DNA of 25,800 nt, from the NCBI GenBank assembly GCA_022447685.1, contig JAKVAO010000036.1, forward strand, positions 1 to 25,800, given 5' to 3'. The translations under genes and the position numbers were made by a program. The notes beneath the pieces were generated by a model. It made no database searches. It saw only the letters and a list, made by a program, of their open reading frames with translations, and had not been told where the DNA came from. This document shows positions 1 to 7,482 of this stretch, in pieces (position 1 is the first letter of the stretch; each line of letters opens with the position of its first letter). The DNA comes from Candidatus Caenarcanales bacterium (GTDB taxonomy: Bacteria; Cyanobacteriota; Vampirovibrionia; LMEP-6097).

Positions 1-23
1 TTACTTAATTTCTTATTGGACAT
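1..23 (-). CDS. 5' end of a gene running off the left edge
   Basis: Only the first seven or so codons are present, reading MSNKKLS and then the window edge. The start is supported by a GAGG Shine-Dalgarno core at 30-33, six bases upstream of the ATG at 21-23. It follows the minus-strand reading frame that stops at 60, so it could belong to the same transcription unit. Nothing can be said about its function. Confidence 0.35.
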
Positions 24-59
24 TAATTACCTCAATTTCTTTTCACTTATTGGTATATT

Positions 60-412
60 TTATCGAGGGGGAGCCAAATCGTCTTTAGCTTGAACAAAAC
101 TATTAGAAACATTATCTACTTCACCTAAAGAACTTCCTAAAGATTCAATAGTGTTTGTTATTAAGCCTCTTTAGCTTATATATCACTTTCCCTTAATCTC
201 ATTACCTCTTGGTAATCAGTTTTAACTTTAACTGGAGTGCCGGTTTTACCTGAGTAAATAGGACTAGATTGTATTTTAGCTATGGCTCTTATGCTACTCG
301 AGTTTCTTGGCTTACCTAATTCCTCTGTTAACCTCGCTTGCGACTGTAATATTCCTGTAAACTCTGTATTCATGTCTCTTCTCTTGAATAACAGCTTCCT
401 AGTTATTAACAA
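60..412 (-). pseudogene. Small Y-x-G-K motif ORF, possibly a degraded gene
   Basis: An open frame runs from 412 to a TAA at 176-178 (78 codons from the most upstream Met; the better start is probably the Met at 371-373, giving 65 residues). It contains IYSGKTG, resembling the Y-x-G-[RK] motif of the 805-aa and 251-aa proteins nearby. After the TAA, a different frame stays open from 170 to a TAA at 60-62 and encodes a protein-like tail (TNTIESLGSSLGEVDNVSN and onward) with no ATG, GTG or TTG start. The simplest reading is one gene broken by a stop and a frameshift. A genuine short protein followed by a chance ORF is also possible. It lies 38 bp or more beyond the stop of the 805-aa gene, on the same strand. 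Confidence 0.35.
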
Positions 413-450
413 AAAGTGCCTAAAGATAACATTAAAATATGTAATAAATA

Positions 451-2868
451 TTAAGGTAATAAGTCTATCGATGCTGTAGCCGAAATATTAGCTTGAGTTT
501 TTAGAGATGAATCTTTCTCGTGCTTGATTTTAGATTTGAGTAATTCATTCGTTTGGTTTGCTGCGATAAAAGCAGAATGCTCCAAAGAATAAATAAAATC
601 ATCCAATTCAGAGAATGCATCCTCAGCCTTAATCTCAGGACCTGATTGAGCTTCTATAGATTCACTAAGATTAACTTCTCTTTCGACATCGTCAGCAATT
701 TCTTTTTTCTCAACAATCTCACCTTGGATATCATTAGATTTTTCATCTCTTCTATCTTTAATTTTCTTTGAAATATTATCGAGTATATCTTCTCTAAGAT
801 CTGTTTTCTCTTCAATTTTAAGATTTCTATTTCTTACAGCAGCCTTCTTAATTTCTGGAGCTGCCTCATGCTTTTCTAAAACTCTTTCTTCATGAGCTTC
901 AACTTCGTTTCTAAGATCTTTAATATTAGAATTAATACCTTCATAGATATTATTGTTTCTGGTATCTAATACTTTATCTTCTCTACCTTCATAGACATTT
1001 CCATCTCTACCAGTATATTCTTTCCCTTCTCTTCCTTGGTAGACCATGCTTTCTTTAGCAACATTCTCTTGATTGTTAATTTCCTGCGATTCTCTACCTT
1101 CATAGGTACTTGCTTTATCTGTCCTACCAGAGTAAACTTGTCCCTTAGTGTTAAGCCCTTGGTTAAACTCATTTAAATTATTTGCTCTAGAGTTTTGCTG
1201 AGAAAGTTTACCTAATTGTGAATTTTTGCTATTCATTCTATCAGCTACCATACTAGTTTTAATAGCGTCTATCACTCGTGCATCATCACCAATTAAACTT
1301 TGGAATTTCTCTAAATTCTTTTCACGCGTAGATAAATCAAATTCATAAATATTAGATCTATTATTTTTGTCTTTTGCAGACATCAATAATTTATTGTCAT
1401 TTAATTCAATATTCCCGTCTAATTCTGTACCAAAATAATGAGGGTTCACTGTGTGAATTTGGTTTCCCTTATTCAGATCAAATACATGAATTGTAGAACC
1501 TGCACTCGCAGAAGCGCCATCGGCTTTAGTTGAAACTGCTAGGAAACGATCATTAACTGAAATGTTTTTACCAAAAGTTCCCACACCTTTAGTAGCTGAA
1601 TTTGGAGTAAATTCTCCTTCAAAGGTATTAGATTCAGTATCAAAAACATGCACTTTACCTTGAGTTAGCTTCTGTCCTTTCTCAGTAACCAATTCACTTT
1701 CAGCAATATATAAATCTTTACCATTAGATTCGATATTAGTACCGAAAACACTTCCCTGAGAGTTCCTAGCTTTGCTTATTTCATCTATAGCTTCTCCACT
1801 TTCAAGATCAAAAACATGAAGAGCACCAACTATTTCTCCATCTACTTTTTCACTTGCTGGAGCTATAGCGTACATTTTGTCCTCAACTACAGTACTTTCA
1901 TTAATTTTATTTCCAGCAGAATTAAACTTATTAATGAAGTCACCTTTTACATTGAAAATATATTCAGAACCTTCACTATTAACATAAACTAGATTATTTT
2001 TAATCTCTGCACCTTTGAAAGTTTTATTAGTATCAAAATCAGCATGGGTAAATGAACTACTCAACTCCTGAGTTTCAGTATCGAAAAGATGAGCTGCTCT
2101 AAAGCCATCACTAGATTCAGCCATATTGAAACCATTTACTGAAAGTAATAAATTATCACCCTCAATATCAAAATCTAATTTCTCAAAATTTTTGAAAGCT
2201 TCTTCTACTCTATCTAAGCTTATAGTATTGTCGACATTAGAATTCTCTTTATTAATCATGGCGACACTTTCATATGAACTAATATTGCCATCTTCATCAT
2301 TACCATTTAGAGCTGCAAAAAGATGAGTCTCAGATTGAGCAAAATCACTTGCATTCAATCTATTGATAGAACTTATCTGATCAAAAATTCCCACCAAGTC
2401 AGGTTGAGACTCTTCAAGACTACTATCAAAGAAATGATTCAAAAAGTTTTCGACTTTCTGTGAACCGATATTTAATTTAATACCAATATTTTCAAGATTC
2501 TTGTAGATAGTTTTAAATTCATCACTGTTTTTCAATATTTTAACATCATCCACAATTTTCAAGAATTCTTCTTGTTTCGCTAAACGTTCATTATCACTAT
2601 AATTACCGACTTTAGCTTCATTTATAAAATAACTTACCTGGGATAGTTTAGAGCTAATAGAATCTATAGTCCTCATGGCTGAGGATAGTTTCTCAGGACT
2701 TTGAAATAAGTTTTCAGTAAAACCATCACTAAGCTTACTGAAACTATTTTTCAAATTATTTACTTTACTAAATTTCACTTTTGAATTTGATATTGTTTGC
2801 TGGACAGACTTTTCAATATTCCGCGCGGCATTACCAATACCTAATCCATTTAAACCATAACCAGACAT
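451..2868 (-). CDS. Large protein: predicted beta-propeller, Y-x-G-R octapeptide repeats, charged C-terminal helices
   Basis: No family is recognised for this 805-residue protein. Residues 1-190 are mostly helical and start MSGYGLNGLGIGNAAR, with no signal peptide. Residues about 220-520 contain at least five spaced blades with the motif H-x-FD-x-[EN]-[ST] (HLFDTETQEL, HVFDLESGEA, HVFDTESNTF, HVFDLNKGNQ, YEFDLSTREK), typical of a beta-propeller. Residues 579-650 hold a short repeat with Tyr at 579, 589, 610, 618, 626 and 642; the last part is a regular octad (YQGREGKE, YTGRDGNV, YEGREDKV, LDTRNNNI, YEGINSNI). Residues 655-760 are rich in Lys and Glu and probably coiled coil. The ATG has a good upstream AGGGGAAG ribosome-binding site. 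It lies downstream of the flhA unit on the same strand but has its own promoter-like sequence. A structural or surface role is a guess. Confidence 0.85.
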   Translation of the reverse strand: MSGYGLNGLGIGNAARNIEKSVQQTISNSKVKFSKVNNLKNSFSKLSDGFTENLFQSPEKLSSAMRTIDSISSKLSQVSYFINEAKVGNYSDNERLAKQEEFLKIVDDVKILKNSDEFKTIYKNLENIGIKLNIGSQKVENFLNHFFDSSLEESQPDLVGIFDQISSINRLNASDFAQSETHLFAALNGNDEDGNISSYESVAMINKENSNVDNTISLDRVEEAFKNFEKLDFDIEGDNLLLSVNGFNMAESSDGFRAAHLFDTETQELSSSFTHADFDTNKTFKGAEIKNNLVYVNSEGSEYIFNVKGDFINKFNSAGNKINESTVVEDKMYAIAPASEKVDGEIVGALHVFDLESGEAIDEISKARNSQGSVFGTNIESNGKDLYIAESELVTEKGQKLTQGKVHVFDTESNTFEGEFTPNSATKGVGTFGKNISVNDRFLAVSTKADGASASAGSTIHVFDLNKGNQIHTVNPHYFGTELDGNIELNDNKLLMSAKDKNNRSNIYEFDLSTREKNLEKFQSLIGDDARVIDAIKTSMVADRMNSKNSQLGKLSQQNSRANNLNEFNQGLNTKGQVYSGRTDKASTYEGRESQEINNQENVAKESMVYQGREGKEYTGRDGNVYEGREDKVLDTRNNNIYEGINSNIKDLRNEVEAHEERVLEKHEAAPEIKKAAVRNRNLKIEEKTDLREDILDNISKKIKDRRDEKSNDIQGEIVEKKEIADDVEREVNLSESIEAQSGPEIKAEDAFSELDDFIYSLEHSAFIAANQTNELLKSKIKHEKDSSLKTQANISATASIDLLP
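925..1140 (-). repeat. Coding octapeptide repeat, consensus Y-x-G-R-[ED]-x-x-[VEI]
   Basis: Six Tyr-containing copies are visible. The last five units are exact octads starting at residues 610, 618, 626, 634 and 642; the 634 unit has Leu in place of Tyr (LDTRNNNI). The two upstream copies (Y579, Y589) are irregularly spaced. The repeat is also visible in the DNA as recurring plus-strand TCTCTACCTTCATAG-like strings near 981, 1002, 1029 and 1091. Confidence 0.75.
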
Positions 2869-2912
2869 GATTCTTCCCCTTTAATTTGAGCTAGCAGAAA
2901 CTAACTCTACCC

Positions 2913-2940
2913 TTTATATAAAAGAATCTATATCCGTAAA
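2913..2940 (-). promoter_or_regulatory. Candidate sigma70-type promoter of the 805-aa gene
   Basis: On the minus strand, a -35 TTTACG (2935-2940) is followed after 16 bp by a -10 TATAAA (2913-2918), which would leave a leader of roughly 37 nt before the ATG. It is the best match in the 174-bp gap 2869-3042, which otherwise shows only AT-rich sequence. Confidence 0.4.
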
Positions 2941-3042
2941 GTATTTTTACTCTTTTGCATTCTGAACTTCCCTATCTTTTTCTTATGTTTGTAATATACA
3001 CAGAAAAACATAAAAATAACAATTTATGAAAAAAATCCGTTC

Positions 3043-3543
3043 TTAATAATTTGAATCTGCATTTTCCTCTTCATCCTCTTGTAAGAGTGGTTTGCAGACG
3101 TGATGAAATAGATCATATTCCAGTGTATTCTTCCTAATCGGCTCCAGCTCAGGCTTATTGATCCACTTCGCATCGATCAATTTATCTTTTTCATCATATA
3201 GTTGATAGGAAGTCATCATAGCTATATTAGTAAAGCAATAGTAATAACGCATTGAATCAACTCGTTTCGAATTCAAATTAATATGAGGATTATCACTTTT
3301 ATGAAATTCTTGTTGTGACATTTTCTGAGCAGATGGAAACATTAATTTGGTCCAAGCTTTACACATCTTGTCGTCACACTCAACTCTTAGTGTATCGACA
3401 TAAGCTTCAACACCCTTATTGGAAGTAGTTACATATTCCCAATTACTTGCTTCGTGCTCAAACTCATTAGAACAAGAAACTGATATTAACAGAATGGAAG
3501 CCAGACTTAAAATTTTCAGATATACACTAATTTCTCTCTTCAT
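3043..3543 (-). CDS. Putative lipoprotein, surface-adhesin-E-like fold
   Basis: This 166-residue protein begins MKREISVYLKILSLASILLIS and reaches Cys24 in the sequence SVSC, an atypical but acceptable lipobox, so it is probably an envelope lipoprotein. The mature part follows a pattern seen in the surface-adhesin protein E family (PF16747): WEYV near residue 36, VEAYVDTLRV, KAWTKLMFP, then DSMRYYYCFTN and YDEKDKLI. That assignment is by eye and tentative. Cys55, Cys60 and two later Cys could form disulfides. It starts two bases after the flhA stop, and its TAGGAGA ribosome-binding site lies inside the flhA 3' end. The two genes are therefore almost certainly cotranscribed. No hairpin terminator is visible after it. 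Confidence 0.75.
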   Translation of the reverse strand: MKREISVYLKILSLASILLISVSCSNEFEHEASNWEYVTTSNKGVEAYVDTLRVECDDKMCKAWTKLMFPSAQKMSQQEFHKSDNPHINLNSKRVDSMRYYYCFTNIAMMTSYQLYDEKDKLIDAKWINKPELEPIRKNTLEYDLFHHVCKPLLQEDEEENADSNY

Positions 3544-3545
3544 AA

Positions 3546-5672
3546 TTATTCTCCTACAGTTAAGATTGATTGAGCTTCTACATTAGTTGGAATTTCACTA
3601 TAGGCAAGTATTGCAAGTTGTGGCATTTGCCTTTCCAGTAATCTTCTAAGTGGCATCCTAATTTTGCCATTACATAGTAATACTGGTGGAAAACCTTGTC
3701 CAGAAACTTCTTCAAAGGCTAAATTAATCTGCTCAAGTATAACTTTAGCTTTAGCAGGATCTAGAGCAAGTTTATCTAGGTGAAGTGATTTTACAATTTC
3801 TTCTTCTATAGTCGGATGGAAAGTTATGCAGTTAAGAATGTCATCCACCAGATATGGATCAACTAGCTGCCTTGCAAGCCCTTCTCTAACTCTTTCTATT
3901 AGAAAGTCTCTATCTTTATTCAACTTGGAATTATTAGCAATATGTTCAAGCACTGTAGAGAAATCTCTTATAGAAACTTGCTCAGATAGTAAACCAGCTA
4001 GAATAGCAAGTAATTCACCTTTACTAATATTCGTTGTAGCTTCTTCTACTATAGTTTCATTGAATTCTTTAACTTCTTCAAGCATAGCTACTAGACTTTG
4101 TCTATTGAGAATCTCTCCAGCAAAGATTTTGATAACTTCAGTCAAGTGAGTTGCAATTACAGAAGAAGGTGTAGCCACCGTATAACCAAGAGACTCGGCT
4201 CTATCCTTCTCCTCACCTTTAACCCAAGTTGCAGGTAAGCCATAACTAGGTTCTACAGTTTCTTTACCTTTAAGTGGATCTGCCATAGGGTCAACCAAAC
4301 CAGTGTTAACAGCTAGGAAGGAATCAACCATAACAATGCCTTTCGAGATTACAGAACCACGTAATTTTATCTGATAGTCATCAGCACCAAGCTCAGCTAA
4401 ATTATCGTGAACTCTTACTGGAGGCATAGGTAAACCCATTTCCACCATTATCTGCCTGCGTATCTGCCCGATACGGGACATTAGATCACCGTTTTGTTTC
4501 TTATCGATTAAACCAACTAACTTATAACCAATTTCCAACTCAATTTGATCAACCTTAAGTAATTTAAGAACAGCTTCTGGACTATTATCCTTCTCTTTTT
4601 GTTTGAGTTTTTCATGGTGAGTACTTTCAGCATCTTCAGCTGCCATAGCTGCTTCATTTGCTTCAGCATTCTGCTCTTCTTCCTTCTCAGACTTAAACTT
4701 AGTATAAGCCCAGTAACCCAAAGCGCCACTTACTATCATAAACGGTAAAAATGCACCTCTAATACCTATAGCAAGTACGAACATAGTAAGTGACGCGATA
4801 CCAATAATCTCTTTTCTTTTGAAAAGCTGTGCGCCCAAGTCATCTGCAAACTGTACTTCTGGATTAGATCTGGTAACGATGATACCTGTTGCAACTGAAA
4901 TAATAAGAGCTGGGATTTGTGAAGCAAGACCTTCCCCAATAGTAAGAAGAGTATAGAGTGAAGCTGCTTCTCCAGCTTTCATATTCAACTGAACCATACC
5001 AATAATAAATCCAGCGATAATATTTACTAGAGCTATGATAATTGATGCTGTAGCATCACCTTTCACGAACTTAGAACCACCATCCATAGTGGCATAAAAA
5101 TCAGCTTCTTTAGCGATATTTTTTCTTCGATCATTTGCCTGCGCTTCGTCGATCAAACCTGCGTTCAAATCAGCATCAACTGCAAGCTGTTTACCTGGCA
5201 TACTATCTAAAGCAAATCTCGCTGCAACCTCAGATACTCTACCTGCACCTTGAGTAACAACAATAAAGTTAACTATGAATAAAATCAAGAATATTAAAAT
5301 ACCAACAACGAAATTACCACCAACTACAAACTCTCCAATAGCATGAATGACATTTCCACCGTGAGCATTAACTAGTATAGAACGAGTCGCTGAAACTTCC
5401 ATCGCAAGTCTAGATAAGGTAACAATAAGTAAAAGTGTAGGGAAAGTACTAAATTCAAGTGGTTCTTTAACGTATAAAGTTACAAGAATAATTCCAATAG
5501 CTACTGAAAAATTAATTACAAAAGCAAGGTCAATGATAAATGTCGGTAATGGCACCATCAAGATACCAATGATTACAATAATAAATACTGCAAGGATATT
5601 GGATTGATTGGTAGCTAATGATTTTAAAGTCTTGTTGAGAGTTTGCAGATTAATTGCATTAGAAATCATCAT
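3546..5672 (-). CDS. flhA: Flagellar export gate protein FlhA
   Basis: FlhA forms the nonameric export gate of the flagellar type III apparatus. It uses the proton gradient through its membrane part and binds substrates and chaperones through its cytosolic part. This 708-residue protein has the expected length and layout: about eight membrane segments (roughly residues 25-140 and 205-325), the FHIPEP signature at 145-180 (RVSEVAARFALDSMPGKQ, then DADLNAGLID), EADFYATMDGGSKFVKGDA at 189-207, and TIGEGLASQIPALI. A Glu/Lys-rich linker (about 327-360) leads to the C-terminal domain with RRQIMVEMGLPMPPVRV and VATPSSVIATHLTE. DLNAGLID and EADFY favour FlhA over the injectisome paralogue SctV. Tandem ATGs open the gene, which overlaps the upstream 140-aa gene by 14 bp, suggesting translational coupling. 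No other recognisable flagellar core gene is in the window. Confidence 0.95.
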   Translation of the reverse strand: MMISNAINLQTLNKTLKSLATNQSNILAVFIIVIIGILMVPLPTFIIDLAFVINFSVAIGIILVTLYVKEPLEFSTFPTLLLIVTLSRLAMEVSATRSILVNAHGGNVIHAIGEFVVGGNFVVGILIFLILFIVNFIVVTQGAGRVSEVAARFALDSMPGKQLAVDADLNAGLIDEAQANDRRKNIAKEADFYATMDGGSKFVKGDATASIIIALVNIIAGFIIGMVQLNMKAGEAASLYTLLTIGEGLASQIPALIISVATGIIVTRSNPEVQFADDLGAQLFKRKEIIGIASLTMFVLAIGIRGAFLPFMIVSGALGYWAYTKFKSEKEEEQNAEANEAAMAAEDAESTHHEKLKQKEKDNSPEAVLKLLKVDQIELEIGYKLVGLIDKKQNGDLMSRIGQIRRQIMVEMGLPMPPVRVHDNLAELGADDYQIKLRGSVISKGIVMVDSFLAVNTGLVDPMADPLKGKETVEPSYGLPATWVKGEEKDRAESLGYTVATPSSVIATHLTEVIKIFAGEILNRQSLVAMLEEVKEFNETIVEEATTNISKGELLAILAGLLSEQVSIRDFSTVLEHIANNSKLNKDRDFLIERVREGLARQLVDPYLVDDILNCITFHPTIEEEIVKSLHLDKLALDPAKAKVILEQINLAFEEVSGQGFPPVLLCNGKIRMPLRRLLERQMPQLAILAYSEIPTNVEAQSILTVGE

Positions 5673-6081
5673 CGAATATTATGTCTTCTTCCTGGTAATA
5701 GCCGTCGTAGTTGTTACGGTTCTCAATAACTTCATTCATTAAGATATCTTTGTTATCAAATGGATCAGTTATTGCATATAACTTAAGTACCCTATGGCCA
5801 TCCACAAGTTCTACAGTACCCGGTTGATTTTCGATGATTTTTAGGTAATCGAATGAATTTACATTGATATGAATCCTCCGATTGAACACTAATGTTCCTT
5901 CTGAATCTGAGACAAAAACTTCTACTACATAAGCTTCATCTTCATTCATCACTTGTCCATCGATTTCATCAATGAACTTAACATGATCAAAGCCCTTAAG
6001 AACTCGAATCATATCTCTTTTGGCAGTGACAAGACCTTTCCCAACTATGCAGGGTATTTGTTTGTCTCCATCTTCAGTCAA
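5659..6081 (-). CDS. Uncharacterised acidic protein encoded just upstream of flhA
   Basis: This 140-residue soluble, acidic protein is not one I recognise. It has no signal peptide or membrane segment. It looks like a small alpha/beta domain with a central strand-rich stretch (VVEVFVSDSEGTLVFNRRI, then NVNSFDYLKII and HRVLKLYAI) and a strongly acidic tail ending FDDDF. The start is TTG at 6079-6081, chosen because an AAGGAG ribosome-binding site sits eight bases upstream and a strong promoter ends just before that; no ATG fits. Its last 14 bp overlap the flhA start, so synthesis of the two proteins is probably coupled and a role at the export gate (chaperone or assembly factor) is a reasonable but unproven guess. 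Confidence 0.75.
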   Translation of the reverse strand: MTEDGDKQIPCIVGKGLVTAKRDMIRVLKGFDHVKFIDEIDGQVMNEDEAYVVEVFVSDSEGTLVFNRRIHINVNSFDYLKIIENQPGTVELVDGHRVLKLYAITDPFDNKDILMNEVIENRNNYDGYYQEEDIIFDDDF

Positions 6082-6102
6082 AATGATAACTCCTTATAGA
6101 TT

Positions 6103-6131
6103 ATTATATGCCCAAATGCTAAAAGTGCCAA
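6103..6131 (-). promoter_or_regulatory. Strong sigma70-type promoter of the flhA unit
   Basis: Reading the minus strand, -35 TTGGCA (6126-6131), a spacer of exactly 17 bp and -10 TATAAT (6103-6108) form a near-consensus housekeeping promoter. Transcription should start near 6096, leaving a leader of about 15 nt that consists of little more than the AAGGAG site at 6090-6095. It is not the sigma28-type sequence usual for late flagellar genes. Confidence 0.7.
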
Positions 6132-6250
6132 ATAAGTCTAGTATATGGATTTATTTTTACAGCTTTAGCCATATTCTTTCACATATAAGTTAAGTAGTGG
6201 TTATGGTTTGCTATTAAATTTGAGTGATGCAGAAGTTGGAATTATACAAG

Positions 6251-6448
6251 AGGGTTGTCACAAAATGTTCAATGGCAAGGCTTTCAAATTTTGAAAAGAC
6301 TGAGTTGACTGCTTGTCAATGATGGCTTTGAAAAATTTGAGTGATGCTTAAGCATTAAGCTTTTCGCGTATCTCGGATATGAAAGCCAGCTTTCGCATCC
6401 TCAAATAAGCTCAAATAACGCAGCAAGTGGGCATTTTGTGACAACCCT
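6251..6448. mobile_element. MITE-like element with 17-bp perfect terminal inverted repeats
   Basis: A 198-bp segment is bounded by AGGGTTGTCACAAAATG (6251-6267) and its exact reverse complement (6432-6448). It has no ORF of note. Inside are two imperfect direct repeats (starting near 6270 and 6318, pattern CAATG, GGCTTT, AAA, TTTGA), a 12-bp palindrome ATGCTTAAGCAT (6344-6355) and a short GAAAGC-CA-GCTTTC hairpin. No clear target-site duplication is visible at the flanks. It fits a non-autonomous element mobilised by a transposase encoded elsewhere. The element sits between a terminator and the flhA promoter and interrupts neither. An exact 15-bp repeat, AAATTTGAGTGATGC, occurs once outside (6216-6230) and once inside (6333-6347). 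With the two regulatory sites, this accounts for most of the gene-free stretch 6082-6513. Confidence 0.6.
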
Positions 6449-6452
6449 AATA

Positions 6453-6487
6453 AATAAAGACCCTAGTTGCGAGCTAGGGTCTTTATT
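6453..6487. terminator. Strong hairpin terminator after the 251-aa gene
   Basis: AATAAAGACCCTAG (6453-6466) pairs perfectly with CTAGGGTCTTTATT (6474-6487) around a 7-nt loop, giving a 14-bp stem with a GC core and a T-rich arm on both strands. It begins 27 bases after the stop codon of the minus-strand 251-aa gene and could work in both directions. It directly abuts the MITE-like element. Confidence 0.8.
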
Positions 6488-6513
6488 AGGCGCGAGTGGT
6501 GTGAGAAAATTGT

Positions 6514-7269
6514 TTATGCTGCTAATTGTGTTAGATCATTATTAGTAATCCATTCTTCATTAGCCTTATTTTCAGGTAGTTTAGCTTGCAAGGATCTTGT
6601 ATCTTTGGAGACTTTTTCTGTATCTCCTTTTCCTTCATAGGTATCACCCTTAGATGAAGCTACTTCTGTATCTTTACTTGAATCAGTATATGCAATTAAT
6701 CTATCTTTCAGTTCACTTGCATTCTCCACATCAGCTTTAGATACAACTTGAGAAATATTATCCTCTAGCTTATTTGCTAGTAAATCTGGTTTTTCTTTAT
6801 TTATTTCATCAATACTCTTAGCGTATTCATTTTCTAACTGTCTTATAGTTTTTTCTTCGATCATTGCTGCTAAAAGTTCTTCTTCATCCTTAGTCAGACC
6901 ACCTTCTTTGGTAAGAAGCTCCTCCATCTTTGAAAGTAGAGCCTCATCTCCTCTATCTGAAACATTATCTAGAGTAATATTTTTACCATCATATTTAGCT
7001 GGGTCAACAACAATTCCGTCTTCATTATACTTATCAGGGTTGAATTCGTTACCACCAGTCTTATCTGATATTAACCTTCCATCATCTGCTTTAGAGTTAC
7101 CAAACATGCTGAAGAGCATTTGTAAAACTTGCCCTATCATCTGACCTATTCCGCCGCCGCCAATTCCAGAAAAATTCCTACTGATCCTGATATCTCCGAT
7201 ACCTGCCTCAGGAGTACTTATAGGAATGTCCCGCTTTGCAGCAATATTTGGAGGGTTAATAGAGTTCAT
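6514..7269 (-). CDS. Uncharacterised protein with glycine-rich amphipathic N-terminus and Y-x-G-K motif
   Basis: I do not recognise this 251-residue acidic protein. After a polar start (MNSINPPNIAAKRDIPIST) there is a short segment, SGIGGGGIGQMIGQVLQMLF (about residues 34-53), that could be an amphipathic or membrane-inserting helix. The rest is low-complexity, charged and probably helical, with EELLTKEGGLTKDEEELLAA resembling a helical hairpin. Near the C-terminus, TYEGKGDTEKV (Y211) matches the repeat motif of the 805-aa protein, and is followed at a similar distance by KDTR. The ATG has an AAGGAGAG site seven bases upstream. It is transcribed toward the flhA unit but is separated from it by a strong terminator. 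Shared motif and location suggest it works with the 805-aa protein; this is inference. Confidence 0.75.
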   Translation of the reverse strand: MNSINPPNIAAKRDIPISTPEAGIGDIRISRNFSGIGGGGIGQMIGQVLQMLFSMFGNSKADDGRLISDKTGGNEFNPDKYNEDGIVVDPAKYDGKNITLDNVSDRGDEALLSKMEELLTKEGGLTKDEEELLAAMIEEKTIRQLENEYAKSIDEINKEKPDLLANKLEDNISQVVSKADVENASELKDRLIAYTDSSKDTEVASSKGDTYEGKGDTEKVSKDTRSLQAKLPENKANEEWITNNDLTQLAA

Positions 7270-7441
7270 AATATCTCTCCTTATGAATTAAATTTTTTGA
7301 ATTGTAAAAGTTGTTTATCTCTTTCTGAATATATAAAGTATGCTCTTTGATTTATTTGATAAAAAATTTGATACTTTTTTAGATAAATATATATAGTTGA
7401 TAATCAGAAAAATTTTACATTAAATTTGTATTTATAGATAA

Positions 7442-7467
7442 AAGTATTAAATACTTAGCGTGCTAAG
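7442..7467. promoter_or_regulatory. Two abutting palindromes just upstream of tgt
   Basis: AAGTATT-A-AATACTT (7442-7456) is a perfect 15-bp palindrome, and CTTAGC-GT-GCTAAG (7454-7467) overlaps its end. Both lie within 41 bp of the tgt start, in the 213-bp AT-rich spacer between the divergent 251-aa gene and tgt. They could be operators or leader hairpins. I could not pick out a convincing -35/-10 pair for tgt, and tgt has no clear ribosome-binding site. Confidence 0.3.
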
Positions 7468-7482
7468 CTAAAAAAGCGTAAA

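Noticed and set aside
925..1140. CRISPR array
   Set aside because: The repeats are in frame, of irregular DNA sequence and spaced by 24 bp; they encode the octapeptide repeat.
3826..4149. 107-codon plus-strand frame inside flhA
   Set aside because: It lies wholly opposite a strongly conserved gene and has no family resemblance or start signals.
3546..5672. Injectisome gate protein SctV instead of FlhA
   Set aside because: The DLNAGLID and EADFY residues follow the flagellar pattern and no injectisome gene is nearby, although the host system cannot be proven from this window alone.
6251..6448. Terminator or attenuator formed by the 17-bp inverted repeats
   Set aside because: The arms are 164 bp apart and a proper terminator sits next to them; a transposable-element end is a better explanation.
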